From Marinilactibacillus piezotolerans (GTDB lineage: Bacteria > Bacillota > Bacilli > Lactobacillales > Carnobacteriaceae_A), in the NCBI RefSeq assembly GCF_900114235.1, contig NZ_FOSJ01000002.1, positions 1-64,000 on the forward strand: a DNA stretch of 64,000 bases. Reading direction: 5' to 3'. Below, piece after piece: positions 18,073 through 27,034 of this stretch; the stretch's first letter is position 1; each line of letters starts with the position of its first letter. The position numbers and the translations under genes were made by a program. A model generated the notes under the pieces. It searched no databases. It was not told where the DNA came from and saw only the letters and a list, made by a program, of their open reading frames with translations.

Positions 18073-18429
18073 TTAATGTACTCCTTCAGAAATATAGGCA
18101 TCGATCGTGTGTTGAACGGATGCTTCCGATACGTGCAGGTGTTCTGAAATATCTTTAGCAGAAAGACCTTGTGTAAATAAAGTCAAAATATGGGTTTGAG
18201 TCATATTCGTAACACGATCAGGAAATGTTTCTACTGGTTTTTCGATTTTCAGTTCATTTTCTAGATTCTGAATTCTTTTGTTTAAACCGTAAATAATTTG
18301 GACTAAATCCAATGAAACATCTTCTAATTCTTTATAAGTGCGATCTTTTTCTTCTTTTTTAAGAAAAGAATAGATCATCAAAATTGCAGATATCCCAAAT
18401 AGGATCCCTGTTATTACCCATAGTTCCAT
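18073..18429 (-). CDS. membrane-anchored helix-turn-helix protein, SwrB/DUF6115-like layout
   Basis: This 118-residue protein has an N-terminal membrane helix (3-22), a charged coiled-coil segment (about 25-65) and a C-terminal helix-turn-helix (HILTLFTQGLSAKDISEHLHVSEASVQ). The layout matches the SwrB/DUF6115 group, which in Bacillus belongs to the flagellar operon. The relation is inferred from architecture only. Here it is 25 kb away from the flagellar genes and paired with the MltG-like gene. The start has GAGGAGG upstream. Confidence 0.55.
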   Translation of the reverse strand: MELWVITGILFGISAILMIYSFLKKEEKDRTYKELEDVSLDLVQIIYGLNKRIQNLENELKIEKPVETFPDRVTNMTQTHILTLFTQGLSAKDISEHLHVSEASVQHTIDAYISEGVH

Positions 18430-18688
18430 ATGTGTGTTCCTCCTCTTATTAATAGCCTTATAAATTTTACCATACTTAATAAAAAACAGGAAGGACCTGA
18501 TAAATTTCGTAATAAAGCGTAATATAAATGACTATAGTACATTCTAGAATATAGGACTCTCTTCTATGAAATTTTTATTTAAGCAATAAAAAGATGGTAA
18601 TTTTTGTCTAAACGTGTTATCCTAGTCAAGGCGAAAGACTAGACACTTATGTTTGGTCTTAATTCAGGAAAGATTTGGAGGGACCATC

Positions 18689-18838
18689 ATGCGAGTTAAC
18701 GTAACTTTAGAATGTACAGACTGCAAAGAACGCAACTATTTGACTTCTAAAAACAAACGTAATAATGCGGAACGTTTGGAAGTTAAAAAATATTGCCCTA
18801 GAGAGCAAAAAGTAACTTTGCACCGTGAAACTAAATAA
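18689..18838 (+). CDS. rpmG: 50S ribosomal protein L33
   Basis: This 49-residue bL33 reads [17 protein letters not shown] at the start and LHRETK at the end. The first zinc pair is present (C9, C12), but the second is reduced to one cysteine (C36 in KKYCPRE), so zinc binding is doubtful. The ATG follows GGAGGG by 6 bases. It lies beside the PBP gene but on the opposite strand. Confidence 0.97.
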   Translation: MRVNVTLECTDCKERNYLTSKNKRNNAERLEVKKYCPREQKVTLHRETK

Positions 18839-18851
18839 TCATTCATGTATT

Positions 18852-18880
18852 AAAGCCAAAAGTTAAACTTTTGGCTTTTT
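18852..18880 (+). terminator. rpmG terminator
   Basis: Stem AAAGCCAAAAG / CTTTTGGCTTT followed by T residues, 14 bases after the rpmG stop. Confidence 0.9.
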
Positions 18881-18890
18881 AATTTACAAA

Positions 18891-18929
18891 AAGAGTGCGG
18901 GAATCTTTTACTGGATCCCCGCACTCTTT
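18891..18929 (-). terminator. terminator of the PBP gene
   Basis: A GC-rich stem (GAGTGCGGG with its complement) is followed by T residues on the minus strand, directly after the PBP stop. Confidence 0.9.
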
Positions 18930-18932
18930 TCA

Positions 18933-21086
18933 TTATTCAACATTTTCTGCTGCGTTTTGTGCTTCTTGTAATTCTTCAACTGTTTCAGTATTGCTTTTTT
19001 GTTCTTCTTCAAATTCTCCAGTTTTAAAATAAGCATCCATCATTCTTTTTGCTGCTGCTAAATTCTCCTTGTTAGTTCGTTCGGAACTTGATTCTGGCAA
19101 ATATGGAACGATAACTGCTACAGCAATTTCAGGATCATCATAAGGAGCGTAACCCACATAGGTTAAATTCACAGTGGTTTCACTTGATTTTGTTTCTGGA
19201 TTATACCAGAAAGATTGGGCAGTTCCGGTTTTACCAGCGGCATCATATGGTGCATCTGCAAAAAATGATCTTGCAGTCCCTTGATCACCATGTACTGCTT
19301 GGTAAAAACCTTGCTGAACACGGTCCATTGCTTCATCAGAAACAGCAACTTTATTTAATACTTTAGTCTCAATTTCAGTTTTAAGTGCTCCAATTTCACC
19401 GGTGTCAGGATCGGTATCTCTAATTTCTGAAACAAGTTTGGGCGCTACCCTAACACCATCATTGGCTATTGTTGATACATACTGTAATAGTTGTATAGTA
19501 GTATAAGTGTCATATTGCCCAAAGGCTTGAAATAACCCGTCTACTGCTGAAGGATTAGATCCCTTATATCCGGTCATTTCAGATGGTAAATCTATTCCTG
19601 TTTCTACACCTAACCCGAATTGAGCGTAATACTCTCTTTGCTTATCCAGTAACTCCTGTCCATTAAAGGGTAACGATTTATAAGGAGAATAGTCCCATAC
19701 TCCCCCCATCCTCATTGCAAGCCGAGACATATAAACATTAGAAGAACGTTCTAACGCTGTGATGTCATTAATCATTATTGAACCACTTTGATTAAAAATT
19801 GATCTAATAGGGTTAGAGCCTTTAAATAGAAGTGGTGTATCTTCAATAACATTATTACTTGTATCTAGTACTCCGTCCATATAAGCAGATAATACTGTTG
19901 CACCTTTTATAGATGAACCAGGAATGAATGCTTTCGTAATTGTGCCCAGTGCATCATCTACAGCTTCTCCATCGTCACCTACTGTTTGTCCGGTCATAGC
20001 TAAAATATCTCCAGTCTGCGGGTCCATAGCAGCCATATATATTTCCTCATTACGCCCTTCTCTTTTCTGCAAAGAGTCTTTGGCGATCTGTTCCACTGTT
20101 TCTTGATAAGAGATATCAGATGTTAAAATTAAATTATCACCTTTACTACCTGAATATTTTTCTACTTGATTAATTATCTCTCCGTTATTGTCAGTTTCAG
20201 TTTCAATAATTGATTTTGTTCCTCTTAATACCGATTCATACTGTTCTTCTAAATAAGTTCGTCCGACTCTATCATTTCTGGAATATCCCATAGCAAGATA
20301 TTTGCTGACTTTTTCACTTGGTATACCTTGCTCTTCAGAAGTAACTCGTCCTAAAACGCTTTTCAACATGTCTCCTTGGGGATATACACGTACCCAGTCT
20401 GTACCTGTTCCAACACCTGGAAGAGAATCAAGATTTTCACTTACTCTTGCAATCTCTTCTTGGGAAACATTCTCATTTTTAATGTTAACGGTACTTAAGG
20501 AATAAGAAGCATTCATACTTTTATATATAGCAGTAGCAGCTTTTTCTTTTTCAGAAAAGTCTGCAATCTCGTCTTCTGTAACTTTATCCAGCATAGCCTG
20601 ATATGATTCAGAACCAGATAATTTCAATTCTTCATCAGAAAGTCTCTCATTAACCTCGTCTTGATTCATTGCTATATAAAAGTCCTGCATATCTCTAACT
20701 GTTATATCAGAACTATCTTCATTGTCGAATGGAGAAACACTAGGCATTGTAATGTAATCTGCTAAATTTAAAGCGATCTCAGCCATAGTCGCTCCTGAAG
20801 TGTTTTTTCCTCGAGTATATGTGATTGTATTTCTTGCTTCGTTTCCAACTAATTTGGTTAAGTTAGCATCATATATTTCTCCTCTAGGTACGCTTCCAGT
20901 AATCGTGGTACGTTCTGTTCTCTCTACTTCTGCACGATACTCATCTGCTCTGATGATTTGTAGATAACCAAGGCGAAGTATCAAAGCCGAGAACAGCATA
21001 AACACAATAAAAAATAGTAGATTTAAACGGAAAGGAATATGGGATTTTTTTCTTTCCTTTGTCTTTTTAATAGTTTTTCTCAACAT
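18933..21086 (-). CDS. class B penicillin-binding protein (PBP2 type)
   Basis: This 717-residue peptidoglycan transpeptidase has one membrane anchor (about 21-42), a dimerisation domain and a C-terminal transpeptidase domain. The three active-site motifs are present: SSIK with S391 and K394, SSN at 448-450, and KTGT at 619-622. The length and GSVPRGEIYD block fit the elongation-type PBP2/PbpA group that works with RodA; the division PBP is less likely because no dcw genes are near. The ATG follows GGAGG. No beta-lactam phenotype can be read from this. Confidence 0.92.
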   Translation of the reverse strand: MLRKTIKKTKERKKSHIPFRLNLLFFIVFMLFSALILRLGYLQIIRADEYRAEVERTERTTITGSVPRGEIYDANLTKLVGNEARNTITYTRGKNTSGATMAEIALNLADYITMPSVSPFDNEDSSDITVRDMQDFYIAMNQDEVNERLSDEELKLSGSESYQAMLDKVTEDEIADFSEKEKAATAIYKSMNASYSLSTVNIKNENVSQEEIARVSENLDSLPGVGTGTDWVRVYPQGDMLKSVLGRVTSEEQGIPSEKVSKYLAMGYSRNDRVGRTYLEEQYESVLRGTKSIIETETDNNGEIINQVEKYSGSKGDNLILTSDISYQETVEQIAKDSLQKREGRNEEIYMAAMDPQTGDILAMTGQTVGDDGEAVDDALGTITKAFIPGSSIKGATVLSAYMDGVLDTSNNVIEDTPLLFKGSNPIRSIFNQSGSIMINDITALERSSNVYMSRLAMRMGGVWDYSPYKSLPFNGQELLDKQREYYAQFGLGVETGIDLPSEMTGYKGSNPSAVDGLFQAFGQYDTYTTIQLLQYVSTIANDGVRVAPKLVSEIRDTDPDTGEIGALKTEIETKVLNKVAVSDEAMDRVQQGFYQAVHGDQGTARSFFADAPYDAAGKTGTAQSFWYNPETKSSETTVNLTYVGYAPYDDPEIAVAVIVPYLPESSSERTNKENLAAAKRMMDAYFKTGEFEEEQKSNTETVEELQEAQNAAENVE

Positions 21087-21303
21087 AAAGCCTCCAAATA
21101 TTTCTCATACAAAGTTTACAGTTTACTAATTTGATTTATATTATTTTCTAAATAGACTTAAAACAGTTTACCAAATAGACAGGAGAATTTCTATATGATA
21201 AAGAGTAAAATTGTGTGAAGATTTCTTGTGTTCATAATATTTATTGATTAATAAGCTCTATAGTATGTTAATTTTCTTTAAGGTAATATTAATCAAACAA
21301 AAA

Positions 21304-21328
21304 GCCAGGTACTGTTTGAGTACCTGGC
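21304..21328 (-). terminator. sodA terminator
   Basis: A perfect 10-bp stem GCCAGGTACT/AGTACCTGGC with a 5-nt loop, followed by T residues on the minus strand. Confidence 0.9.
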
Positions 21329-21346
21329 AATGAAAAGTTAATTGAG

Positions 21347-21955
21347 TTATTTAGCTGCTTCGTAACGTTTTGCAACTTCATCCCAATTTACTACATTCCA
21401 GAAAGCTGAAATATATTCAGGACGTTTGTTTTGATAGTTTAGGTAATAAGCATGTTCCCATACATCAAGTCCTAAAATAGGAGTTTTTCCTAATGAAAGA
21501 GGTGAATCTTGGTTCAATGTATCGATTACTTCTAATTTTCCGTCAGTCAAAACTAACCATGCCCAACCTGAACCAAAGCGTCCAGCACCTGTAGCACTGA
21601 ATTTTTCTTTGAATTCATCGAAGCTACCAAATTGGTTATCGATTGCATCAGCTAATTCTCCAGAAGGTTTTCCTCCACCATTTGGTGATAGGATTTCCCA
21701 GAATAAACTGTGATTTGCATGCCCCCCACCATTGTTTTGAACTGCAGTTTTAATATCTTCAGGTACAGAATCAAGTTTTTGCATTAATTCATCAATACTT
21801 AATTCAGCAAGTTCCGGATGACTTTCTAGAGCAGCATTCACTTTCGTCACGTAAGCAGCATGGTGCTTGTCGTGATGAATACGCATAGTCTCCTCATCGA
21901 TATGTGGTGCTAATGCATCATAAGCATAAGGTAATTCAGGTAAATTGTAAGCCAT
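21347..21955 (-). CDS. sodA: superoxide dismutase, Mn/Fe type
   Basis: The enzyme dismutates superoxide in the cytoplasm. The metal ligands and signature are visible: [23 protein letters not shown] and [13 protein letters not shown]. The 202-residue protein starts at ATG 21955 ([15 protein letters not shown]), with GGAGG 10 bases upstream; the longer open frame is an artefact. The sequence suggests the manganese form, but metal choice cannot be proved from it. It is monocistronic, with its own terminator. Confidence 0.97.
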   Translation of the reverse strand: MAYNLPELPYAYDALAPHIDEETMRIHHDKHHAAYVTKVNAALESHPELAELSIDELMQKLDSVPEDIKTAVQNNGGGHANHSLFWEILSPNGGGKPSGELADAIDNQFGSFDEFKEKFSATGAGRFGSGWAWLVLTDGKLEVIDTLNQDSPLSLGKTPILGLDVWEHAYYLNYQNKRPEYISAFWNVVNWDEVAKRYEAAK

Positions 21956-22167
21956 AATGAACATTCCTCCTGTTTTGTTTTTTCTTACATTCATTATTCT
22001 AACATTGAACACGTTATTATCAAAGCATATTCAAGAAATTTATTCAATTTTTAGACACACTTTACTTATTTATGGTTAGTTATGTTTTTGAATAAACCCA
22101 ATAAAATTAAAGCTCTATAGTATTTCTTAAACTTTTTTTGACGGTATAATTCTTTACCGAACAGTCG

Positions 22168-22196
22168 TTGTTATTTAAGCAATAAGAATGTAAAAT
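22168..22196 (+). promoter_or_regulatory. promoter of the DUF1189 gene
   Basis: TTGTTA (22168-22173) and TAAAAT (22191-22196) are spaced by 17 bases and lie 47 bases before the TTG start. Confidence 0.6.
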
Positions 22197-22243
22197 GAAG
22201 TAGAACGAATTTATAGAATCTATTATATAAAGGAAGATACCCA

Positions 22244-23023
22244 TTGATTTACTATTTAAAACTAGCATTTGGACGTCCTAAAGAAATTTATAAAGCTAAA
22301 GACATGAAAAAAAGACATTTAGCTGCTATTGTAGCACTATTGATTTTCTTTGTTACAATTCTGAATATGGTACTGATTTTTCCAACAATCAATTCAATTA
22401 AATCAGATGGTAAGGAAATCGCTAATGATTTACCAGAATTTTCTGTTGCTGATGGTACTCTTAAAGCTGAAGAAGGCGAATCTTATATACATCAGACAAA
22501 CACATTTTTATTCTTTTTTGATCCTGATAATCAAACAAGTAGTAATGAAATTGATCAGAACATGGAAAGATTACAGGTACCAATCGGTATAGGGTTGTTT
22601 GAAGAAGAAGTTTATGTGAACCTTTCAGGATTTGTAATGGAAACCCCTTATTCTCAAATGGATGACTTCGATAATGAAACCATTCAAGGAATTTTCAATG
22701 AACTTGGTGACTTTTCAATTATTTCTTATATAATTAGCTTTGTGATCCTGTATATTGGGCTCGGCTTATTTACACTATTTGATTTATTGTTTATTATCTT
22801 GTTCGCTAATTTATTTTCAAGAGTGTTGAGATCTAATCTTACTTTTAAAGAGAATATAAAAATCGCTATCGTGTCGGCTCTTATGCCTACGCTGGCAGTA
22901 GAGATCGCATCTGTATCAAATTTACTGTCTACCTATACTTTTGAACTTAAAATTCTTTTATCCTTGTTTTTCTTTTATCTGACTATAAAAGAAATGAGTA
23001 AAATAAAACCAAAAGCATCCTGA
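22244..23023 (+). CDS. DUF1189-family membrane protein
   Basis: This 259-residue protein has a first membrane helix at about 27-48, a large extracytoplasmic region (50-155) and three or so helices at the C-terminus. The start region YYLKLAFGRPKEIYKAKDM resembles DUF1189 (Bacillus YvdJ/MdxM group). The function of the family is not established. It starts at TTG with AAGGAAG 8 bases upstream. It has its own promoter and shares a terminator with the convergent helicase gene. Confidence 0.8.
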   Translation: MIYYLKLAFGRPKEIYKAKDMKKRHLAAIVALLIFFVTILNMVLIFPTINSIKSDGKEIANDLPEFSVADGTLKAEEGESYIHQTNTFLFFFDPDNQTSSNEIDQNMERLQVPIGIGLFEEEVYVNLSGFVMETPYSQMDDFDNETIQGIFNELGDFSIISYIISFVILYIGLGLFTLFDLLFIILFANLFSRVLRSNLTFKENIKIAIVSALMPTLAVEIASVSNLLSTYTFELKILLSLFFFYLTIKEMSKIKPKAS

Positions 23024-23044
23024 CTAACAATTTAATACAAGTAA

Positions 23045-23086
23045 AAAATGAGACCGTCTAATATATTTAATAGACGATCTCATTTT
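23045..23086. terminator. bidirectional terminator
   Basis: Long stem AAAATGAGA-CGTCTA / TAGACG-TCTCATTTT between convergent genes, with T-rich flanks on both strands. Confidence 0.88.
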
Positions 23087-23089
23087 CTG

Positions 23090-24403
23090 TTATTTTTTAT
23101 TTAATTTTCTAGCTTTTCTTCTTTTTTCTTCTTTTTTACGTTCAATTTTTCGTTTATATCCAGGTTTTACATTTTTCTTTGCCTTTTTGCGCATACCATG
23201 AATTTCAGAGTCAAAAGCTTCTTTACTATTCTGATCTTTGCGCTGTTCTCTTCGGTTACGATCATGAGTATCGATTACCTCGCCTTGTTTAACTTCTTTA
23301 GGCTGGAAACTGATACCCATACTTTCAAGGGTCTCGATTGCTTTTTCTTCACCAGGAGAATACAAAGTAACAGCAATACCATCCATTCCGTTACGACCTG
23401 TTCTGCCAACCCTGTGAATAAAGAAGTCTAATTCATGAGGAATTTCCGCATTGATAACATGAGAAACTCCTTTGATATCGATTCCTCTAGCTGCAAGATC
23501 AGATGCTACCACATATTGATAGTCTAAATTCTGAATTTGTCTCATGACTCGTCTGCGTTCTCGAGAAGAAATACCACCGTGTACGACCGCTACATCAAGC
23601 CCTCTATCTCCCAGACCTTTAGCAATTTCATCTACTTTATCTTTTGTATTAGCAAATACCAATGCGAGATAAGGTTGTCCGAGTGTTAGTAGTTGATGGA
23701 TAACATCAACACGTTTTTTTCCTTTAGTCGAAATCAGCCAATTTTCAACTCTATCAGAAATAACTTGCTGATTTTCAATTACAATATTGATTGGATTTTT
23801 CATATATTTCTTTAAGAAAGGCTGTAAACTCTGTGGAATCGTGGCAGAAAAAATAAGCATTTGTCCATTTTCTGGTAATCTGGCAGCAATCTGGTCTACT
23901 TCTTCTAAGAATCCCATGTCTAGCGTCATATCAGCTTCATCCATAACCATATAACTTGCTGTGTGAGTCAACAAAGCATTCTGTTTTACTAGATCATTCA
24001 TCCGTCCAGGTGTTCCGATTGCAACGTGTGGTTGTTTTTGAGTTAATTTATCGATTTGCCTTTGTTTATCAGTACCACCAATAAATTGCTGAACAATAAT
24101 CTCTTCTTCAGAATGAGCAGCTAATTGACTTGCTGCTTGAAATAACTGATCAGATAGTTCTCTACTTGGAGCAGTAATTACAATTTGAACCTGTTCTCTA
24201 CTTGGATCAATTTGATTGAATAAAGGAAGTAAAAATGCATGGGTTTTACCTGATCCAGTTTGTGACTGGCCTATAATATCTCTTCCCTTTTTAATTTCAG
24301 GAATAACTTTTCTTTGAATTTCAGTTGGCTCTTGAAAGCCGATTTCTTTTATTGCTTCGATAAGGTATGGTTTCAAATTATATTGTTCAAATGGGTGTGT
24401 CAT
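23090..24403 (-). CDS. cshB: DEAD-box RNA helicase, CshB-like
   Basis: This ATP-dependent RNA helicase (437 residues) acts in RNA remodelling, cold adaptation and ribosome work. It shows the Q motif (EPTEIQ), motif I SQTGSGKT (47-54), motif II DEAD (155-158), SAT, and the C-terminal HRVGRTGRNG. The tail after residue 385 is highly basic and suits RNA binding. The length fits Bacillus CshB better than CshA. Confidence 0.9.
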   Translation of the reverse strand: MTHPFEQYNLKPYLIEAIKEIGFQEPTEIQRKVIPEIKKGRDIIGQSQTGSGKTHAFLLPLFNQIDPSREQVQIVITAPSRELSDQLFQAASQLAAHSEEEIIVQQFIGGTDKQRQIDKLTQKQPHVAIGTPGRMNDLVKQNALLTHTASYMVMDEADMTLDMGFLEEVDQIAARLPENGQMLIFSATIPQSLQPFLKKYMKNPINIVIENQQVISDRVENWLISTKGKKRVDVIHQLLTLGQPYLALVFANTKDKVDEIAKGLGDRGLDVAVVHGGISSRERRRVMRQIQNLDYQYVVASDLAARGIDIKGVSHVINAEIPHELDFFIHRVGRTGRNGMDGIAVTLYSPGEEKAIETLESMGISFQPKEVKQGEVIDTHDRNRREQRKDQNSKEAFDSEIHGMRKKAKKNVKPGYKRKIERKKEEKRRKARKLNKK

Positions 24404-24736
24404 TATCTCGCCTCTTTCTTTAACTCATAGTATTGTACCAAAGCTAGCCTTGGCAATCCATATTTATTCTATCTTTCTCATTAATTATCCTTATTCTTGG
24501 CACATTTTTAAAGTAATTATCTTTAAAAGAGCAATAAATTTTATAAAAAATAATAATTTTTATATAATTTGATATTAACTAGACGGGTTAAATCAGTTTT
24601 CTGATAAGGAAATTTTGATATTTTATAATCAAAATTACAGAAGCGCAACAATTCAGTTGCTTGAATGGCTAACAAAAAGTAAAATAGTATATAGTAATCT
24701 TTATACATTCGTGTGTAGATAGAAAAGAGGGAAAGT
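24404..24736. other. intergenic region between cshB and zwf, with an inverted repeat
   Basis: This is an AT-rich 333-bp divergent gap. It contains a perfect 9-bp inverted repeat, AATTTTGAT (24611-24619) and ATCAAAATT (24628-24636), 21 bases upstream of a possible zwf promoter. The repeat could be an operator. I see no coding region in it. Confidence 0.5.
24657..24685 (+). promoter_or_regulatory. possible zwf promoter
   Basis: TTGCTT (24657-24662) and TAAAAT (24680-24685) are spaced by 17 bases, 51 bases ahead of zwf. The -35 match is weak. Confidence 0.45.
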
Positions 24737-26206
24737 ATGAATCAAGCTAACAAAGCACTTTTTATAATATTTGGAGGTACTGGTGATCTCGCACAACGCA
24801 AATTGTATCCTTCATTGTATCGTTTATATACAAAAGGCTTCTTAAAAGAAAATTTTGCAGTGATTGGTACTGCAAGACGTGAGTGGTCAGATGCTCACTA
24901 TCAGGAAGTTGTTCGTGACTCTATTCACTCTTTAAAAGTTTCTGATGAACATGCCTTAGAGTTTTCAAGTCACTTCTATTATCAAGCTCATAATGTCAAG
25001 GACACAGAACACTATAATACGCTTAAAAAGTTAGCTGATCAATTAGATGGTAAATATCAAATTGATGGTAATAGAATTTTTTATCTTTCTATGTCACCTA
25101 CTTTTTTCGGAACGATAACAAAACATCTGAAAAGTCAGAATTTAGTAACAGAAAATGGATTTAATCGAGTTATCATTGAAAAACCATTTGGAACTGATTA
25201 TGAAAGCTCTAAAGCTTTGAACGATGAAATTTTAGAAGCTTTTGAGTCTGATGAACTTTACCGTATCGATCATTATTTAGGCAAAGAAATGGTTCAAAAT
25301 ATTCTAACATTCAGATTTGCTAATCCAATGATTGAATCGGTGTGGAATAATCATTTTATTTCTAATATGCAGATTACTTTGAGTGAAGAACTGGGTGTAG
25401 AAGAGCGTGCAGAATACTATGATAAAAGCGGAGCTTTAAGAGATATGATACAAAACCATATCATGCAGATTTTCAGTTTGCTGACAATGGATGCACCGAA
25501 ATCGTTGAGTACTAATGAAGTGCGCAAACAAAAAATGCTCGTTTTATCAGCACTTAAAGAACTTACTACTGAGACAGTTCAAAGTGATTTTGTTCGTGGT
25601 CAGTATACTCGATCATTGGATAATAAATTATGTGGATACCGTGAAGAAGAAAAAGTTGCAGATGATTCTACAACCGAAACTTATGTAGCTGGTAAATTGG
25701 AACTTAACAATGAGCGTTGGAATGGTGTACCCGTTTATATACGTACAGGTAAAAAACTGGCGAAAAAAGAGGCACAGATTAACATCGTCTTCAAGCAAAT
25801 AGAAAGTTCGCTTTTCAGTAAAGGGGATACTGCTCCAAATATTTTAACGATCTATTTAGGACCAAGCGAAGGCTTCTCGATCACATTAAATGAAAAGAAA
25901 ATCGGGTTAGGAATGGATACAGATATCATGCAGTTCGATCATCTGAGAACAGAAAGTATGATACAGGAAAGTCCTGAAGCATATGAAAAGCTTCTTCTGG
26001 ATTGTTTAAATGGTGATAGAACTCATTTTGCTCATTGGGAAGAAGTAGCTGCTTCATGGAAGTTTGTTGATAAAATCAGAACAACATGGGATGCTTCTAC
26101 TAATAAGTTAGCTACCTACCCTGCAGGTACTGCAGGTCCTGAAGCAGCCAATAATTTACTGGAAAAAAATGGACATAAATGGATTTGGAATCCAGATCAA
26201 CACTGA
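24737..26206 (+). CDS. zwf: glucose-6-phosphate 1-dehydrogenase
   Basis: The enzyme oxidises glucose-6-phosphate to 6-phosphogluconolactone with NADP, the first step of the oxidative pentose phosphate route. The nucleotide-binding motif GGTGDLAQRKLYPSLY is at the N-terminus, and the substrate signature RIDHYLGKEMVQN is in the middle. Its 489 residues are normal. The ATG follows AGAGGG. It is monocistronic, with its own terminator. glcK elsewhere in the window supplies its substrate. Confidence 0.97.
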   Translation: MNQANKALFIIFGGTGDLAQRKLYPSLYRLYTKGFLKENFAVIGTARREWSDAHYQEVVRDSIHSLKVSDEHALEFSSHFYYQAHNVKDTEHYNTLKKLADQLDGKYQIDGNRIFYLSMSPTFFGTITKHLKSQNLVTENGFNRVIIEKPFGTDYESSKALNDEILEAFESDELYRIDHYLGKEMVQNILTFRFANPMIESVWNNHFISNMQITLSEELGVEERAEYYDKSGALRDMIQNHIMQIFSLLTMDAPKSLSTNEVRKQKMLVLSALKELTTETVQSDFVRGQYTRSLDNKLCGYREEEKVADDSTTETYVAGKLELNNERWNGVPVYIRTGKKLAKKEAQINIVFKQIESSLFSKGDTAPNILTIYLGPSEGFSITLNEKKIGLGMDTDIMQFDHLRTESMIQESPEAYEKLLLDCLNGDRTHFAHWEEVAASWKFVDKIRTTWDASTNKLATYPAGTAGPEAANNLLEKNGHKWIWNPDQH

Positions 26207-26216
26207 TAAAAATTAA

Positions 26217-26288
26217 GTTACCACAAAAAACGTTACACAGAGCATCTAGAAAACTCTATTGTAATGAGATTTGTGGTAACAATTTTTT
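26217..26288 (+). terminator. zwf terminator
   Basis: An 11-bp perfect stem (GTTACCACAAA 26217-26227, TTTGTGGTAAC 26270-26280) with a 42-nt loop is followed by six T residues. Confidence 0.7.
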
Positions 26289-26754
26289 AGCTTTTTAATG
26301 TTGTATTCATACGTTCAGATAAGTAATTATACATTTTTGTTGCTTCTGTTTCGTTTTTTGAAATAATCATAATCGTGTCATTACCAGCAACCGTTCCAAC
26401 TACTTCTGTAAATGGAATATCGTCCATCAAAGCTCCTATGACATGAGCGTTTCCTGGTATTGTCTTGACGACATTCATAAACTGGACTTGAGTAATATTA
26501 TCGACTACTTCTCGTAATGTTGAAGACAATTTATCTTCAATCGTTAATTGGTTATTCTGATAAATCGTATATTTAGTCCCTCCATTAGCGCTAGGTGTTT
26601 TAACTAAATTCAATTCTTTGATATCCCTAGATATAGTAGCTTGAGTAGCGTCAATTCCTTTGTTTTTTAATTTGTTCAGTAATTCATCTTGTGTGCTGAT
26701 TTCTTCATTCAACACCATTTGTTTGATCATCATTTGCCTTTCAGATTTTTTCAT
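26287..26754 (-). CDS. argR: arginine repressor, ArgR family
   Basis: This 155-residue regulator has an N-terminal winged helix (TQDELLNKLKNKGIDATQATISRDIKEL) and a C-terminal oligomerisation and arginine-binding domain (GNAHVIGALMDDI, GTVAGNDTIMII). It is divergent from argS, and arcA lies 6 kb away, so arginine metabolism is the likely target. The ATG follows AGGAG. Some lactic acid bacteria carry several ArgR paralogues, so biosynthetic and catabolic roles cannot be separated here. Confidence 0.93.
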   Translation of the reverse strand: MKKSERQMMIKQMVLNEEISTQDELLNKLKNKGIDATQATISRDIKELNLVKTPSANGGTKYTIYQNNQLTIEDKLSSTLREVVDNITQVQFMNVVKTIPGNAHVIGALMDDIPFTEVVGTVAGNDTIMIISKNETEATKMYNYLSERMNTTLKS

Positions 26755-26879
26755 AAGGACACTCCTGTTTGTACTTTATTAAGATTCTATTGTTGTTAAC
26801 TTAACTATAACTGATATCGTATAGAAATTCATTAAATATTTATTAAAACGCTTACTTCTTTTTGGTAAGCATTATACTA

Positions 26880-26908
26880 TTGCTAGCTTTACCGACCTTT
26901 GCTATAAT
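26880..26908 (+). promoter_or_regulatory. argS promoter
   Basis: TTGCTA (26880-26885) and a perfect TATAAT (26903-26908) are spaced by 17 bases. The leader to the TTG start is about 120 bases and shows no T-box core. A small hairpin GCTTAC/GTAAGC lies just upstream (26850-26870). Confidence 0.8.
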
Positions 26909-27034
26909 ACAAATGCTTATGTATGAACGAAAAAATAGATTATCAGATGATTACACCAGATTTATAATTAATAATCATTCCATCATTTATACGTGTTTGC
27001 TATCAAATATTACTACACTACTAGGAGGATTTTT

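Noticed and set aside
26755-26860. ArgR operator between argR and argS
   Set aside because: TGAAT and partial ATTCA-like pieces occur near 26818-26832, but only about half of the consensus matches in very AT-rich DNA.
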